Assembly: GCF_001020205.1 (NCBI RefSeq)
Contig: NZ_CP011663.1
Span: 3,224,001-3,288,000, forward strand
Length of the DNA stretch: 64,000 nt
From: Clostridium sporogenes
Lineage (GTDB): Bacteria; Bacillota; Clostridia; Clostridiales; Clostridiaceae
Direction: 5' to 3'
Position numbers and translations under genes: made by a program. The notes beneath the pieces are model-generated. The model worked only from the letters and a program-made list of their open reading frames with translations. It ran no database searches and was not told the origin of the DNA. Below, one piece after another: positions 1-9,622 of the stretch; the stretch's first letter is position 1, and each line of letters starts with the position of its first letter.

Positions 1-58
1 CTCCAGAGATTTATATACAAAATAAAATAACAATATGAAAATTATTATTTATAATCCT

Positions 59-167
59 ATCTTTCATCCAGACTTTAACTGTCGGTTTCGGAGTTTCACC
101 GAATCATGCTACAAGTAGCTCGCGGACTTTACCGCCGGTGGGGAATTACGCCCCGCCCTGAAGGATT
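59..167 (-). ncRNA. FMN riboswitch (RFN element)
   Basis: On the minus strand this reads as a full RFN aptamer: a 5' ATCCTTCAGGGC block, then CCACCGGCGGTAAA, AGTCCGCGAGC, GGTGAAACTCCG and GACAGTTAAAGTCTGG before the closing GATGAAAGAT strand. These are the conserved blocks of the FMN-binding riboswitch. The regulated gene lies beyond the left edge, reading leftwards. Riboflavin synthesis or the RibU riboflavin transporter is the usual target of this family; which one cannot be told here. Confidence 0.95.
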
Positions 168-230
168 TATCTTATTAAATTTTACAATTTTAATATACTC
201 TTTTTCGCGCTTTGTGTCAATAATTAATTT

Positions 231-1667
231 TTATTTTATGTTTTTTAATAGTTCCACTAAAAATTTCCATATTCTTCCCACTGAGGATATACTTAAATGT
301 TCATTTGGTGTGTGAACATCATATAAATTTGGTCCAAAACTTATCATATCTGTATCTTTCATAGTACCTTTAAACAATCCACATTCCAATCCTGCATGTA
401 TTGCTGACACTTCAGGCTTTTCATATAATTTAGTATATATATCAACACATAAATCTTTTATTTTAGATTCTGGATCAAACTGCCATGCTGGATACTCATC
501 TTCTCTAACACATTTCCCACCTATTAATGAACATAAAGCCTCTATTCTATTTACAACTTCTAGTTTCAAACTACTTACTGAACTTCTAACAGCTATTGTA
601 ATTTTAATTTCCTCTTTCTTATTTTCAACTATACCAATATTTAAACTACTTTCAACTAATCCATCTATATCTTTACTCATAGTTTGAACTCCATAAGGAA
701 CTAATACCAAGAAATTTATTATATTGTCTGTTACCTTTTTAGTTAGCTGTTTTTCCCTACTATCTACCTTTTCAACTATAATTTTTATATTAGGATCCTG
801 TACTCTAAATTCATTTTGGAAAGCTTTCTCCAATTTATTACAAACTTCTTTAACTTCATTAAATTTATTTTCATCTATTGTTAATACTGAATTAGCATGT
901 AAAGCAATAGCATTATGTTTTGATCCACCATTTATTTCAACAAGATTAAAATCTACTTCATTCTTTAGATCATATAAAACTCTTCCCATTAACTTATTAG
1001 CATTTGCTCTTTGCTTTATAATTTCCATACCTGAATGTCCACCATTCAATCCTTTTATTTCAATTTGTACAAACTGACCTGTAGCTTTTTCATGTTCTTT
1101 TGGTATATAAACTATAGGATTTACTCCACCAGAACAACTAACTAAAAATATTCCTTCTTCTTCTGAATCAATATTTAATAAAATTTTACCATTCAATTTA
1201 GAAGTATCTAACCCCATAGCACCATACATACCTGTTTCTTCTGAAGTTGTAGCGACAAATTCTATACTAGGATGTGCTATATCCTTTGAATCTAAAATAG
1301 CTAGTCCATAAGCAACAGCAATACCATCATCGCCCCCTAATGTGGTACCTGTAGCATATAAATAATCTCCATCTATTCTTAATTTTAAAGGATCTTTTTC
1401 AAAATCATGATCACTGTCTTTAACTTTTTCACAAACCATATCCATATGCCCTTGAATAATTACAACAGGAGCATTTTCATATCCTTTTGTAGCTGGCTTT
1501 CTTATTATTACATTTAGAGATTCATCTTGAATAACTTCTAAATTTCTTTCTTTTGCAAAATTAACTAAATAATCACTCAGTCTTTTTTCATCTCCTGATC
1601 CATGTGGTATTTTAGTCAATTCCTCAAAAAAATGAAATACTGACTTTGGTTGTAAATTTTCTAACAT
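231..1667 (-). CDS. pepD: Aminoacyl-histidine dipeptidase (PepD, Xaa-His dipeptidase, M20 family)
   Basis: A cytosolic zinc dipeptidase that hydrolyses Xaa-His and similar dipeptides, feeding amino-acid fermentation. The 478-residue length fits bacterial PepD. Visible M20 features: metal-binding GHMDMV (His74, Asp76), a GGDDGIA block at about 112-118 with the bridging Asp, the catalytic EE pair at 143-144 (TTSEETG), and the SGGVNP and GGHSGMEI segments typical of PepD. The start is ATG at 1667 behind an AAAGGGGGA ribosome site. Its 3' end lies about 65 bp upstream of the FMN riboswitch transcript. It appears monocistronic. Confidence 0.93.
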   Translation of the reverse strand: MLENLQPKSVFHFFEELTKIPHGSGDEKRLSDYLVNFAKERNLEVIQDESLNVIIRKPATKGYENAPVVIIQGHMDMVCEKVKDSDHDFEKDPLKLRIDGDYLYATGTTLGGDDGIAVAYGLAILDSKDIAHPSIEFVATTSEETGMYGAMGLDTSKLNGKILLNIDSEEEGIFLVSCSGGVNPIVYIPKEHEKATGQFVQIEIKGLNGGHSGMEIIKQRANANKLMGRVLYDLKNEVDFNLVEINGGSKHNAIALHANSVLTIDENKFNEVKEVCNKLEKAFQNEFRVQDPNIKIIVEKVDSREKQLTKKVTDNIINFLVLVPYGVQTMSKDIDGLVESSLNIGIVENKKEEIKITIAVRSSVSSLKLEVVNRIEALCSLIGGKCVREDEYPAWQFDPESKIKDLCVDIYTKLYEKPEVSAIHAGLECGLFKGTMKDTDMISFGPNLYDVHTPNEHLSISSVGRIWKFLVELLKNIK

Positions 1668-2060
1668 TATTAATGTGTCCCCCTTTTTAAAATTAAACTT
1701 AATAAAAAAATTGCCCCAAATTTAATTTTATATATAATTTAATATAAATGCGCTATTATCCTAATTCTACTAAATATATACTTATATTACAACTCATTTA
1801 CCCTAAATTTGGATATTTTTCATTATTTTATAATATTTTATATTATATTATTACATTTTTCGAATTAGGAAGGTTTACTTATAAAAATTTATTATGTTAT
1901 TATTATTTTAAAAGTCCCCCTTTTCTGTGTAAATTTAATTTATCATAGATTTATAATAAATAACAATTTTTAGATTATTATTTATTAAAAATATACTTAG
2001 TAATATATATATTAAAAATTATCTATTTAATAACAATTATTTTATCAAGGAAGTGATTTT
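1668..2060. other. AT-rich divergent intergenic region
   Basis: This gap separates pepD (leftward) from the rightward hydrolase and must carry both promoters. It is extremely AT-rich. I see no riboswitch, terminator hairpin or credible small gene in it; a 66-codon open frame at 1748-1948 has no ribosome site and looks like chance. Confidence 0.6.
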
Positions 2061-2954
2061 ATGGAACTTACTAAAATTAAAGGAAACTCTTATTATATAA
2101 ATTTTCCCACAAATATTGGAGTCTATATTTTTAAAAATAAAAATTGTTTATTGATTGATACGGGAAAGAATAAATATGATGGAAAAAAAATAGAGGAGAT
2201 CTTATTAGAAAATGGACTTCATCCAAAATACATAGTAAACACTCATAGCCATTTAGACCATTGTGGTGGAAATCTTTTATTTAAAGAAAATTATCCTGGA
2301 TGTTTAACTTATACATCCTTTAAAGAAAAACTATTTATGGAAAATCATGACTTAAATGCAGCTATGCTGTTTTCTGCTTCACCAATAAAACTTATATATA
2401 AAAGCAATAAAAATATAAGTGTAGATTACATATTAGATTATGGAATAAACAAAATTAATGATGAAAAATTTGAAGTTATAAGTCTTAAGGGACATTCACC
2501 AGAGCAGATAGGATTTATCACACCTGAAAAGGTATGTTTTTTAGGAGACAGTATTTTTAGTGATGAAACAATAAAAAAATACTCTCTTCCTTACTATTAT
2601 GATTTGGAAGACTCTATAAAGAGTTTAGAAATTATAAAAAACATAGTGGCAGACTATTTTGTTATAAGTCACTGTGATAGAGTGTTAGAAAAAAATGAAA
2701 TAATAAATTTAGCTGATAAAAACATGAAAAATATAAAAAAGCATATAAATATAATTTTAGAACTTTTAGATCAACCTTTAACTAAAGAAGATATATTAGA
2801 AAACCTTGTAATATTAGAAGATTTAAAACTAAACTTTAATCAATATCACTTGTATACTGGTGCTCTAAGTGCCTTTATAGCTTACCTTTTCCATAAAAAT
2901 CTTATTGACTATTCTATAGAGGATGGTAAACTTTATTATTTTAAAAAATTATAA
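2061..2954 (+). CDS. Metallo-beta-lactamase-fold hydrolase
   Basis: A 297-residue MBL-fold protein. The metal motif THSHLDHCGGN sits at residues 61-71 (His62, His64, Asp66, His67), followed by LKGHSPEQIGF (third metal His), GDSIFSD (bridging Asp) and VISHCDRV (last metal His). The fold is therefore complete. The C-terminal part after about residue 215 is a helical tail resembling the winged-helix tails of some clostridial MBL hydrolases. The substrate is unknown; glyoxalase-II-like or lactonase-type hydrolysis are options. The start has an AAGGAAGTG ribosome site. It stands alone and ends at a shared terminator. Confidence 0.85.
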   Translation: MELTKIKGNSYYINFPTNIGVYIFKNKNCLLIDTGKNKYDGKKIEEILLENGLHPKYIVNTHSHLDHCGGNLLFKENYPGCLTYTSFKEKLFMENHDLNAAMLFSASPIKLIYKSNKNISVDYILDYGINKINDEKFEVISLKGHSPEQIGFITPEKVCFLGDSIFSDETIKKYSLPYYYDLEDSIKSLEIIKNIVADYFVISHCDRVLEKNEIINLADKNMKNIKKHINIILELLDQPLTKEDILENLVILEDLKLNFNQYHLYTGALSAFIAYLFHKNLIDYSIEDGKLYYFKKL

Positions 2955-3010
2955 AAACTTAAATTTTAGTTAAATAAAAATTAATAGTTTTAAAAATAGA
3001 TATAAAGCAT

Positions 3011-3052
3011 AGCAGTCTTTTTTAATTTTATTTCTAATTAAAAAAGACTGCT
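3011..3052. terminator. Bidirectional terminator between MBL gene and mgtA
   Basis: A perfect 17-bp stem: AGCAGTCTTTTTTAATT (3011-3027) against its exact complement at 3036-3052, with an 8-nt loop. A/T runs in the stem serve as U-tracts for both directions. It lies between convergent genes. Confidence 0.85.
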
Positions 3053-3171
3053 ATTATTTACTTTTTTATTTACACTTTTATATCATTAATTTCTAAAATT
3101 ATTAATAATTTTTTACTTTACTAAAAAATATATATTAACAAAATTTTAGTATAAAATTATTTGTTTCATAA

Positions 3172-5817
3172 TTATAACCAGCTATTAAACTTTTTAATAT
3201 ATAGTTTTTTTATAAATTGTGTTAGTACGCAATAAGCTAATAAAATCCCTAGAAGCCATGTAAAGTACAAAAATGGTAATGGTTGCAATCCTACAGAGAT
3301 TCCAAAGGATGTAAATGGTATAAAAATACCTGCTGTCATTATAATTACTGTTAATAAAATCACTGGAACTGTAGCTCTACTTTGGATAAAAGGTATTTTT
3401 TTAGTTCTTATCATGTGTACAATAAGAGTTTGAGATAAAAGGCTTTCTATAAACCAGGCTGATTGGAATAATGATTGCATGGCTGGAGTGTTAGCCTTAA
3501 ATACAAACCACATTACTAAATAAGTTATCACATCAAATATAGAACTTATTGGACCTATAAAAATCATAAACCTTCCAATATCATCTGCATTCCATCTTCT
3601 TGGTTTACTTAAATATTCATCATCCATAGTATCCCATGGAATAGAAACTTGAGATACATCATAGAATAAATTTTGTATCAAAAGATGTATTGGCATCATT
3701 GGTAAAAATGGTAAAAATGCACTAGCCACTAATACACTGAATACATTCCCAAAATTTGAACTTGCAGTCATTTTAATGTACTTTATAATATTTCCAAAGA
3801 CTTTTCTTCCTTCAATAACTCCTTGTTCTAAAACCATAAGATTTTTTTCTAATAAAATTATATCAGCTGATTCTTTTGCTATATCTACTGCCGTATCAAC
3901 AGAAATACCTACATCTGCTTTACGCAAAGCCGCAGCATCATTTATACCATCTTCCATAAAACCTACTGTATGTCCATTATTTTCAAGTAATTTTATTATT
4001 CTTGATTTTTGAAGCGGAGAAAGTTTTGCAAAAACATTAATATTTTCAATAGCCTGGCCCAACTCTTCATCTGTCATTTTTTCTATTTCATTTCCTAAAA
4101 GTATATTATCAACTTTTAATCCAACTTCTTTACAAATTTTTAGTGTTACTGCATCATTATCACCAGTTAATATTTTTACATCTACTCCATTTTTCTTAAG
4201 GGCCTTTATTGCTTCTTTTGCAGAATCCTTTGGAGGATCCAAAAATCCTATATATCCCATAAGAACCATATTGATTTCATCCTTTATATTAAAACTATTC
4301 TCATCTGGAATATTGTTTTTCTGTGCTACTCCAATAACTCTCATACCCTCACTATTTAATTTCTTAACCATATTAAGAACTTTATTTTTTATATTATCAG
4401 TAAGCTCTACAATATTACCTTTGTATTCAGCTAAAGTACAAATTGAAATCATTTCTTCTACAGCACCTTTTGTTATAAGTTGTCTTTTACCTTCATTATC
4501 TTTTAATACTACAGACATTCTTCTTCTTGTAAAATCAAAAGGTATTTCATCCACTTTTAAATAATTTTTTTCAAGCTCACTAAAGCCATTTTCTTTTCCA
4601 TGCTCTAGTATTGCTACATCCATTAAATTACGAAGTCCAGTTTGATAAAAACTATTTAAATAAGCATGTCTTAATACTCTATTATCTTCCTCTCCATGTA
4701 CATTTAAATATCTTTCAACAACAATTTTATCAAGGGTCAAAGTTCCTGTTTTATCAGTACAAAGAACATCCATTGCTCCAAAATTCTGTATAGCATCAAG
4801 TTTTTTAACTACAGTTTTTTGTTTTGCCATAATTACAGCACCCTTAGCAAGATTAGTTGTAACAATCATAGGAAGCATTTCTGGAGTTAAACCAACAGCT
4901 ATGGATATTGCAAAAAGCAAAGCTTGTAACCAGTCTCCTTTTGTAATGCCATTTACAAAGAATACTATAGGAACCATAATAAGCATGAATTTTATAAGAA
5001 GTATACTTACACTATTTATACCTTTTTCAAAACTTGTTAAATTTTTAGTTTCTGTAAGTGTTGAAGCCATAGTCCCTAAATATGTTTGGTTTCCAGTTGC
5101 TATAACTACCCCAGTGGCGCTTCCGCTTATAATATTAGTACCTAATAAACAAATATTATCAATTTCACTTATATTTAAATTTTCATTCTTATCATTTAGA
5201 ACTGAATACTTTTCAATAGGCTCAGATTCACCTGTTAAAGAAGATTGACTTAAAAATAGATCTTTGCTTGTTATTATTCTTATATCTGCGGGTATCATAT
5301 CTCCCGCTGAAAGATATACTATATCTCCAGCTACAATTTCACTCATATCTATTTCATTAATTCCTGATTCTTTTCTACATACAGCAGCAGTTGTTTTTAT
5401 TAATGCTTTTAACTTTTCAGCAGCTTTATTTGATTTAAATTCTTCAAAAAACTTCAAAAAACCACTTATTGTTACCATTATAGAAACAACAATTACAGTT
5501 ATAAAACTTCTGTCTTCTGGTGCTGCTAATATAACATCTGTTATCAAAGATACCCCTGCAAGAACTAACAAAACTAATATAAATGGATTCATAAAAGCTT
5601 TTATTAGCTGAATATACCATGGTCTTGGTTTCTCATGTTCTACTTGATTTAAACCCCACTTTTCTCTTCTTTTTTCTACTTGATTTATTGTTAGCCCTTC
5701 TATATCAGTGTTTAATTTTCTATAAACGTTTTTTAAATCCATTTTGCTAAATTCTATAAGATTATTTATGCTCTTTTTTGACATGTCTTCAACATTAAAT
5801 ATTCTTTTTTTAATCAT
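3172..5817 (-). CDS. mgtA: Mg2+-importing P-type ATPase (MgtA/MgtB class IIIB)
   Basis: A plasma-membrane ATPase that imports Mg2+ when magnesium is scarce. The 881 residues include the MgtA N-terminal region, TGES at 195-198 (actuator), GLTPEMLP at 309-316 (TM4), the phosphorylated Asp355 in DKTGTLT, KGAVEEM and TGDN in the nucleotide domain, and the MgtA-type C-terminal membrane part with KYIKMTASSNFGNVFSVL and NLFYDVSQVSIPWD. One oddity: the hinge motif usually GDGxNDxPAL reads EDGINDAAAL, with Glu622 instead of Gly (codon at 3952-3954). The start is ATG at 5817 with AGGTGTGAATT upstream. An M-box riboswitch and a possible leader peptide lie upstream, so regulation by Mg2+ is expected. Confidence 0.95.
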   Translation of the reverse strand: MIKKRIFNVEDMSKKSINNLIEFSKMDLKNVYRKLNTDIEGLTINQVEKRREKWGLNQVEHEKPRPWYIQLIKAFMNPFILVLLVLAGVSLITDVILAAPEDRSFITVIVVSIMVTISGFLKFFEEFKSNKAAEKLKALIKTTAAVCRKESGINEIDMSEIVAGDIVYLSAGDMIPADIRIITSKDLFLSQSSLTGESEPIEKYSVLNDKNENLNISEIDNICLLGTNIISGSATGVVIATGNQTYLGTMASTLTETKNLTSFEKGINSVSILLIKFMLIMVPIVFFVNGITKGDWLQALLFAISIAVGLTPEMLPMIVTTNLAKGAVIMAKQKTVVKKLDAIQNFGAMDVLCTDKTGTLTLDKIVVERYLNVHGEEDNRVLRHAYLNSFYQTGLRNLMDVAILEHGKENGFSELEKNYLKVDEIPFDFTRRRMSVVLKDNEGKRQLITKGAVEEMISICTLAEYKGNIVELTDNIKNKVLNMVKKLNSEGMRVIGVAQKNNIPDENSFNIKDEINMVLMGYIGFLDPPKDSAKEAIKALKKNGVDVKILTGDNDAVTLKICKEVGLKVDNILLGNEIEKMTDEELGQAIENINVFAKLSPLQKSRIIKLLENNGHTVGFMEDGINDAAALRKADVGISVDTAVDIAKESADIILLEKNLMVLEQGVIEGRKVFGNIIKYIKMTASSNFGNVFSVLVASAFLPFLPMMPIHLLIQNLFYDVSQVSIPWDTMDDEYLSKPRRWNADDIGRFMIFIGPISSIFDVITYLVMWFVFKANTPAMQSLFQSAWFIESLLSQTLIVHMIRTKKIPFIQSRATVPVILLTVIIMTAGIFIPFTSFGISVGLQPLPFLYFTWLLGILLAYCVLTQFIKKLYIKKFNSWL

Positions 5818-5997
5818 AATTCACACCTCCAAATTCTAAAAAAGACAATAACAAACTAAAGGTTAATTATACATAGTTTAACCTCTTAAAAAGATAAAAT
5901 TAAATTTGTGGTTAAATAACAATTGGGAAATTATTTTAGTAAAGAACAGTTGAAGATAAAAAATCTTACTAAAGACTTGCATATATGAAGAGTTTTG

Positions 5998-6117
5998 TCA
6001 TATAAATTTTATATTAAACTCCAATGAAAAAGAATAGAGTTTAATAATCATATATAAAATTTTCTCTAAATATATAAACTTACCTCCACTATCCATACTA
6101 CTTTCGCCAACTTCCAT
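5998..6117 (-). CDS. Possible 39-residue leader peptide between the M-box and mgtA
   Basis: ATG at 6117, preceded by a near-perfect ribosome site (TAGGAGGTGAAAAGGA), opens a 39-codon frame ending in TGA at 5998. It begins MEVGESSMDSGGK and continues with a hydrophobic, Ile/Leu/Phe/Tyr-rich tail. It lies just past the M-box terminator (6145-6178) and 180 bp before mgtA, so it is translated only from read-through transcripts. A short inverted repeat (ATTAAACTC / GAGTTTAAT) lies inside its 3' half. The translation signal is strong. A role as an attenuating leader is inference by analogy with mgtA leader peptides of enterobacteria. Confidence 0.5.
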   Translation of the reverse strand: MEVGESSMDSGGKFIYLEKILYMIIKLYSFSLEFNIKFI

Positions 6118-6144
6118 TCCTTTTCACCTCCTAAATTTCAAAAT

Positions 6145-6178
6145 AAAAAACCTTCGCCAAACTTAAACATGACGAAGG
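6145..6178 (-). terminator. Intrinsic terminator of the M-box riboswitch
   Basis: On the minus strand ACCTTCGTCATG...GGCGAAGGT forms a stem followed by a U-tract (TTTTTTATTTT). It directly follows the M-box aptamer and is the expected off-switch at high Mg2+. Confidence 0.85.
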
Positions 6179-6179
6179 T

Positions 6180-6350
6180 ATATTAACAACACTTTCTCGT
6201 TCAAGTTTTGGCTCTGCAAGGCAATGAAGTTGTATTAGATTATGCCTTCTTTGTTCGGCAAAACCTGCTAACCAGTTAAGAATGTTTCCATTCTTTTACG
6301 GCAACAACCCGTATCCTTGTAGTAACCTCACCTACCGAGGCTTATTCAAT
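6180..6350 (-). ncRNA. M-box (ykoK) Mg2+ riboswitch
   Basis: Minus-strand reading gives the M-box hallmarks: GGTAGGTGAGG at the 5' end, then ACGGGTTGTTGCCG, an AACTGGTTAGCAGG segment, and the 3' GAGCCAAAACTTGAACG block. It is followed by a terminator and then by mgtA, the classical target of this magnesium sensor. It starts about 60 bp after the stop of the HNH gene, so transcription from that gene could enter it. Confidence 0.92.
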
Positions 6351-6409
6351 TTATAGTAATATATTATTCTCTATATAGAATTTTGTCAAGAATTTTTTTA
6401 ATTTACCCT

Positions 6410-6814
6410 TTATATTATACCTAAAGCTACAAATTCTTCCGATTGAAATAAATTATATTCACTATAATGTTTTTGTGCCATCAGTTTATATATTATATCT
6501 TCAGATTTATAGCCTTCTTTATATATTTTTAAGCCTTGTACTATTTTTTTCCCTTTATTTCTATTAATATCTAATATAGCTTGAATACTCTCTAAGGAAT
6601 AATACTCTTTTGCAAATAAATTTTCCAGTTTATTTTGTAGTTCTAATTTATAACTTATATCTATATTATTGTTTTTATGGGGGCTATGTCTTCCTCTATG
6701 ATGCCTTCCACATAAATATTTGTAATTTATTTCTAAATCCATTCCACCTTCACATTTATGAATTATATGGTGTATTTCAGCACCTTCTCTGCCACATACC
6801 TCACATTTTGGCAA
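6410..6814 (-). CDS. HNH-type zinc nuclease-domain protein
   Basis: A 134-residue protein with an N-terminal HNH/zinc core: CEVC (Cys4, Cys7), AEIHHIIHKCEGG (paired His) and LCGRHHRGRH. The rest is helical with no recognised domain; part (about 70-115) looks like a DNA-binding helix-turn-helix, which is my inference. The start is TTG at 6814 behind AAGGAG. HNH proteins of this size are often stand-alone endonucleases or phage/competence-associated. No mobile-element context is visible. Function unknown. Confidence 0.7.
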   Translation of the reverse strand: MPKCEVCGREGAEIHHIIHKCEGGMDLEINYKYLCGRHHRGRHSPHKNNNIDISYKLELQNKLENLFAKEYYSLESIQAILDINRNKGKKIVQGLKIYKEGYKSEDIIYKLMAQKHYSEYNLFQSEEFVALGII

Positions 6815-6920
6815 AAGCTATTCACTCCTTATAAATAGAATATTTTAATATTATTATATCATAAATACTAATATAAGTAATTTGAAAATAGTTGCATTTT
6901 TCCCAATTTGAAATTATTAA

Positions 6921-8003
6921 CTAATATCTTTTAGCCTTATATGGTCTTCGCTTTTTTTTACTCTTTATTAAAGCTATAGTAAAAATTATAAATGGAATTA
7001 TTATGAAAGAAGTTAAATATATATATGGATAGAATCCTAATATGTATATTAATCTATAAGTGTTCTCTGCCATAAAAAAACATACAATCATTACTATAAT
7101 ATTTAATACCCATATAGTTATTCTTTGCTTTTTATTCTCTATTCTAAAGTGTTTTAACAAATGTAATAAAGCTTGAAAACTTAATACATACTTTACAAAC
7201 CAACCTGCTAACATTTGAAGCATAACAAAAAATTCTCCACTTTCTAAAAAACCTGAATAACTTACTAGTTGAGTTTGAATAAGCTTAGGATAAGCTAATG
7301 TTACAGCTCTATTAGTTCCAAAAGTAGATATTACTCCTGTTACAGATACTATTATCATTTGTATAACTATAAGTAATCCTATATTTGCCCCTCTTAAAGC
7401 AGTTTTTTTGTCTTTAATTCCTTGAAAATATGGATATGCTATAGCTACACATCCATATAGCCCCAATATTTGAACTATACATATGATAAATCCTCTATCT
7501 ATGCCATTAGGAAATATAGGAAGTAAATATTTAAAATTTTTATACTTAGCCGTAAGTATTACTAAATTTATACCTGCCATAGATATAAGAGTTATTCCGA
7601 TTAAACTCATTAAAATTACAGCTCTTTGCCCTTTTAATAATACATAATTAGCACTTAATATAAATGTTATAACAAAAAACCAAGGTGGAGTATTTTGAAG
7701 TAAATTAGTATTCATAGCATTAGCATCTACACTACAACTCTCTAAAAGGGAAAAAAATAATCCCAAACAAAATGTAATCTGAAATAACTTTCCTAGTCGG
7801 TTTCCTAAAGCGTATTCATAAACTTCCCATAAACTATGTTTACGAATTTTCTTACTTACATTGATTATATATAAATAATATAAAAATATAATCAGTGAAG
7901 CTATTATAGTAGCTATCCAACTACTAGTTTTACCATTTATAATAAATATTTCTGGATAGGTTTTTAATGATACTATAACTGTTCCTAATATTATAAAAGC
8001 CAC
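6921..8003 (-). CDS. gerKB: Spore germinant receptor subunit B (GerKB-like permease)
   Basis: Integral inner-spore-membrane subunit of a Ger receptor, APC-superfamily fold, about ten membrane spans, 360 residues from GTG 8003. It lies divergently from gerKA-gerKC, the arrangement known for clostridial gerK loci. The start is uncertain: the only ribosome site (AGGAGGA, 8034-8040) is about 30 nt before GTG but 7 nt before an in-frame ATT at 8025-8027, which would add eight residues (M-FKLNSKH). There is no ATG, and GTG 8003 is the only GTG/TTG in reach. Lys-rich C-terminus. Confidence 0.9.
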   Translation of the reverse strand: MAFIILGTVIVSLKTYPEIFIINGKTSSWIATIIASLIIFLYYLYIINVSKKIRKHSLWEVYEYALGNRLGKLFQITFCLGLFFSLLESCSVDANAMNTNLLQNTPPWFFVITFILSANYVLLKGQRAVILMSLIGITLISMAGINLVILTAKYKNFKYLLPIFPNGIDRGFIICIVQILGLYGCVAIAYPYFQGIKDKKTALRGANIGLLIVIQMIIVSVTGVISTFGTNRAVTLAYPKLIQTQLVSYSGFLESGEFFVMLQMLAGWFVKYVLSFQALLHLLKHFRIENKKQRITIWVLNIIVMIVCFFMAENTYRLIYILGFYPYIYLTSFIIIPFIIFTIALIKSKKKRRPYKAKRY

Positions 8004-8126
8004 ATGCTTTGAATTTAACTTAAAAATCTTTATTCCTCCTTATATTTTATAATATTTTATTTTAATTCTTGACCTATATTAGAATATTATTCGTAATTAT
8101 TACTAATAATAAAAATGGTGATTAGT

Positions 8127-9533
8127 ATGAATATTGATTTTTATAATACTATAAAAAAAAGATTAGAAAATAATTTTGATATGGTATTCAGAGATATTTC
8201 TTGTAAACAAGGAACCCTACATTTAATATTTATTAGCAACTTATGCAATTCCAACTTTATAAGTGAATATGTTATTTATCCTCTTATTAAAGATAAAGAT
8301 TATACTTATAATATAAAAAATATAAAAGAAAAAATGTTAGCTGCAAATTCCGTAGAGGAAATAACTGATATAGACGAAGCTATAATGAGTATCTTATCAG
8401 GTAATGTAATTATAATTCCAGATTTTTTTGAAGGAATTCTTTCTGTAGAAGCTAAAGGTTTCGCTAAGCGTTCTGTTAGTTCTCCTATAACAGAATCTGT
8501 AATAAAGGGTCCTAGAGAAGGATTTACAGAATCCATCATGGATAATTTGTCTTTAATACGTAGAAGAATTAAAAATGAAAACTTTGAGGTAGAAAAATTT
8601 ACTTTGGGAGAACAATCTAATACTTTAATAGCTATGTGCTATTTAAAAAATAAAGCTCCTGAAGATTTAACAAATTATATAAGGAATAAAATAGATAAAG
8701 CTAAGTTTGAATTTGTTATTGAAAGTAACTATATAGAAGAACTTCTTACTCAGAAAAACACTCTTTTTGATACTATATCTAGTAGTGAAAAAGCAGATGT
8801 GGTATGCTCTAAAATTTTTGAGGGAAGAGTTGGAATATTAGTAGATGGGACTCCATTTGTCTTAACTGCTCCTCATTTTTTTATTGAAAATATTAATATG
8901 GCAGATGATTATTATCAAAAAAAGTCATTTGCTAATATAAGTAGATTATTAAGATGGGCTGCTCTAGGTATTTCTCTTTTTTTACCTGGACTTTATCTAG
9001 CTTTATCTACTCATCATTTTTCTTTAATTCCTTATATGTTCATATTTAGATTGTCTAAAGCTAGGGCTGGAGTACCTTTCCCAACTATAATCGAAGTTCT
9101 TCTTATGATGTTCTTTTTTCAATTATCTAGAGAAGCAGGCCTTAGACTTCCTCAACCTATAGGACAAAGTATGAGTATTGTTGGAGCTTTAATATTAGGA
9201 GATGCTACCGTAAGTGCCAGCTTAACATCGCAATCTACCATGGTTGTAGTTGGATTAGCTGCTATATCTACTTTCTTAATACCTAAATTTTATAATGCTG
9301 TTTCTATATGGTCTGTCTTAATATCCATTGGTTCATCTATAGCTGGGCTCCCTGGATTTTATATGATGCTTATGGTATTTCTAGCTCATATAAGTTCTTT
9401 GCAAAGTTGCGGGTATCCTTACCTGTATCCTTTAGGTACTTTTGAGAAATATAATTATAAAGATGTACTTTTGAGGAGTGATTTAAAAGCTTTATCCAAT
9501 GATATATTAAAAGATAATCAAAAATCTCAATAA
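8127..9533 (+). CDS. gerKA: Spore germinant receptor subunit A (GerKA)
   Basis: GerA-family receptor subunit: soluble N-terminal domain (about residues 1-280) followed by 5-6 membrane spans (RLLRWAALGISLFLPGLYLAL, TIIEVLLMMFFFQL and others) and the GerA signature region ILGDATVSASLTSQSTMVVVG. It forms a nutrient-sensing complex with subunits B and C in the inner spore membrane. I prefer ATG 8127, which has GGTGAT just upstream, over the in-frame ATG at 8115, which overlaps that site; 468 residues. gerKC follows 80 bp downstream. Confidence 0.93.
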   Translation: MNIDFYNTIKKRLENNFDMVFRDISCKQGTLHLIFISNLCNSNFISEYVIYPLIKDKDYTYNIKNIKEKMLAANSVEEITDIDEAIMSILSGNVIIIPDFFEGILSVEAKGFAKRSVSSPITESVIKGPREGFTESIMDNLSLIRRRIKNENFEVEKFTLGEQSNTLIAMCYLKNKAPEDLTNYIRNKIDKAKFEFVIESNYIEELLTQKNTLFDTISSSEKADVVCSKIFEGRVGILVDGTPFVLTAPHFFIENINMADDYYQKKSFANISRLLRWAALGISLFLPGLYLALSTHHFSLIPYMFIFRLSKARAGVPFPTIIEVLLMMFFFQLSREAGLRLPQPIGQSMSIVGALILGDATVSASLTSQSTMVVVGLAAISTFLIPKFYNAVSIWSVLISIGSSIAGLPGFYMMLMVFLAHISSLQSCGYPYLYPLGTFEKYNYKDVLLRSDLKALSNDILKDNQKSQ

Positions 9534-9622
9534 TAAATAAATCTATAAATATTTATAAACTAAAATAAGAAAACCATTTTTGTGTTTGTTTAACCTATTT
9601 TTTTCTAAAGGAATTGATATAC

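Noticed and set aside
1748..1948. 66-codon ORF upstream of the MBL hydrolase
   Set aside because: No ribosome site, low-complexity Ile/Tyr/Phe composition from AT-rich DNA.
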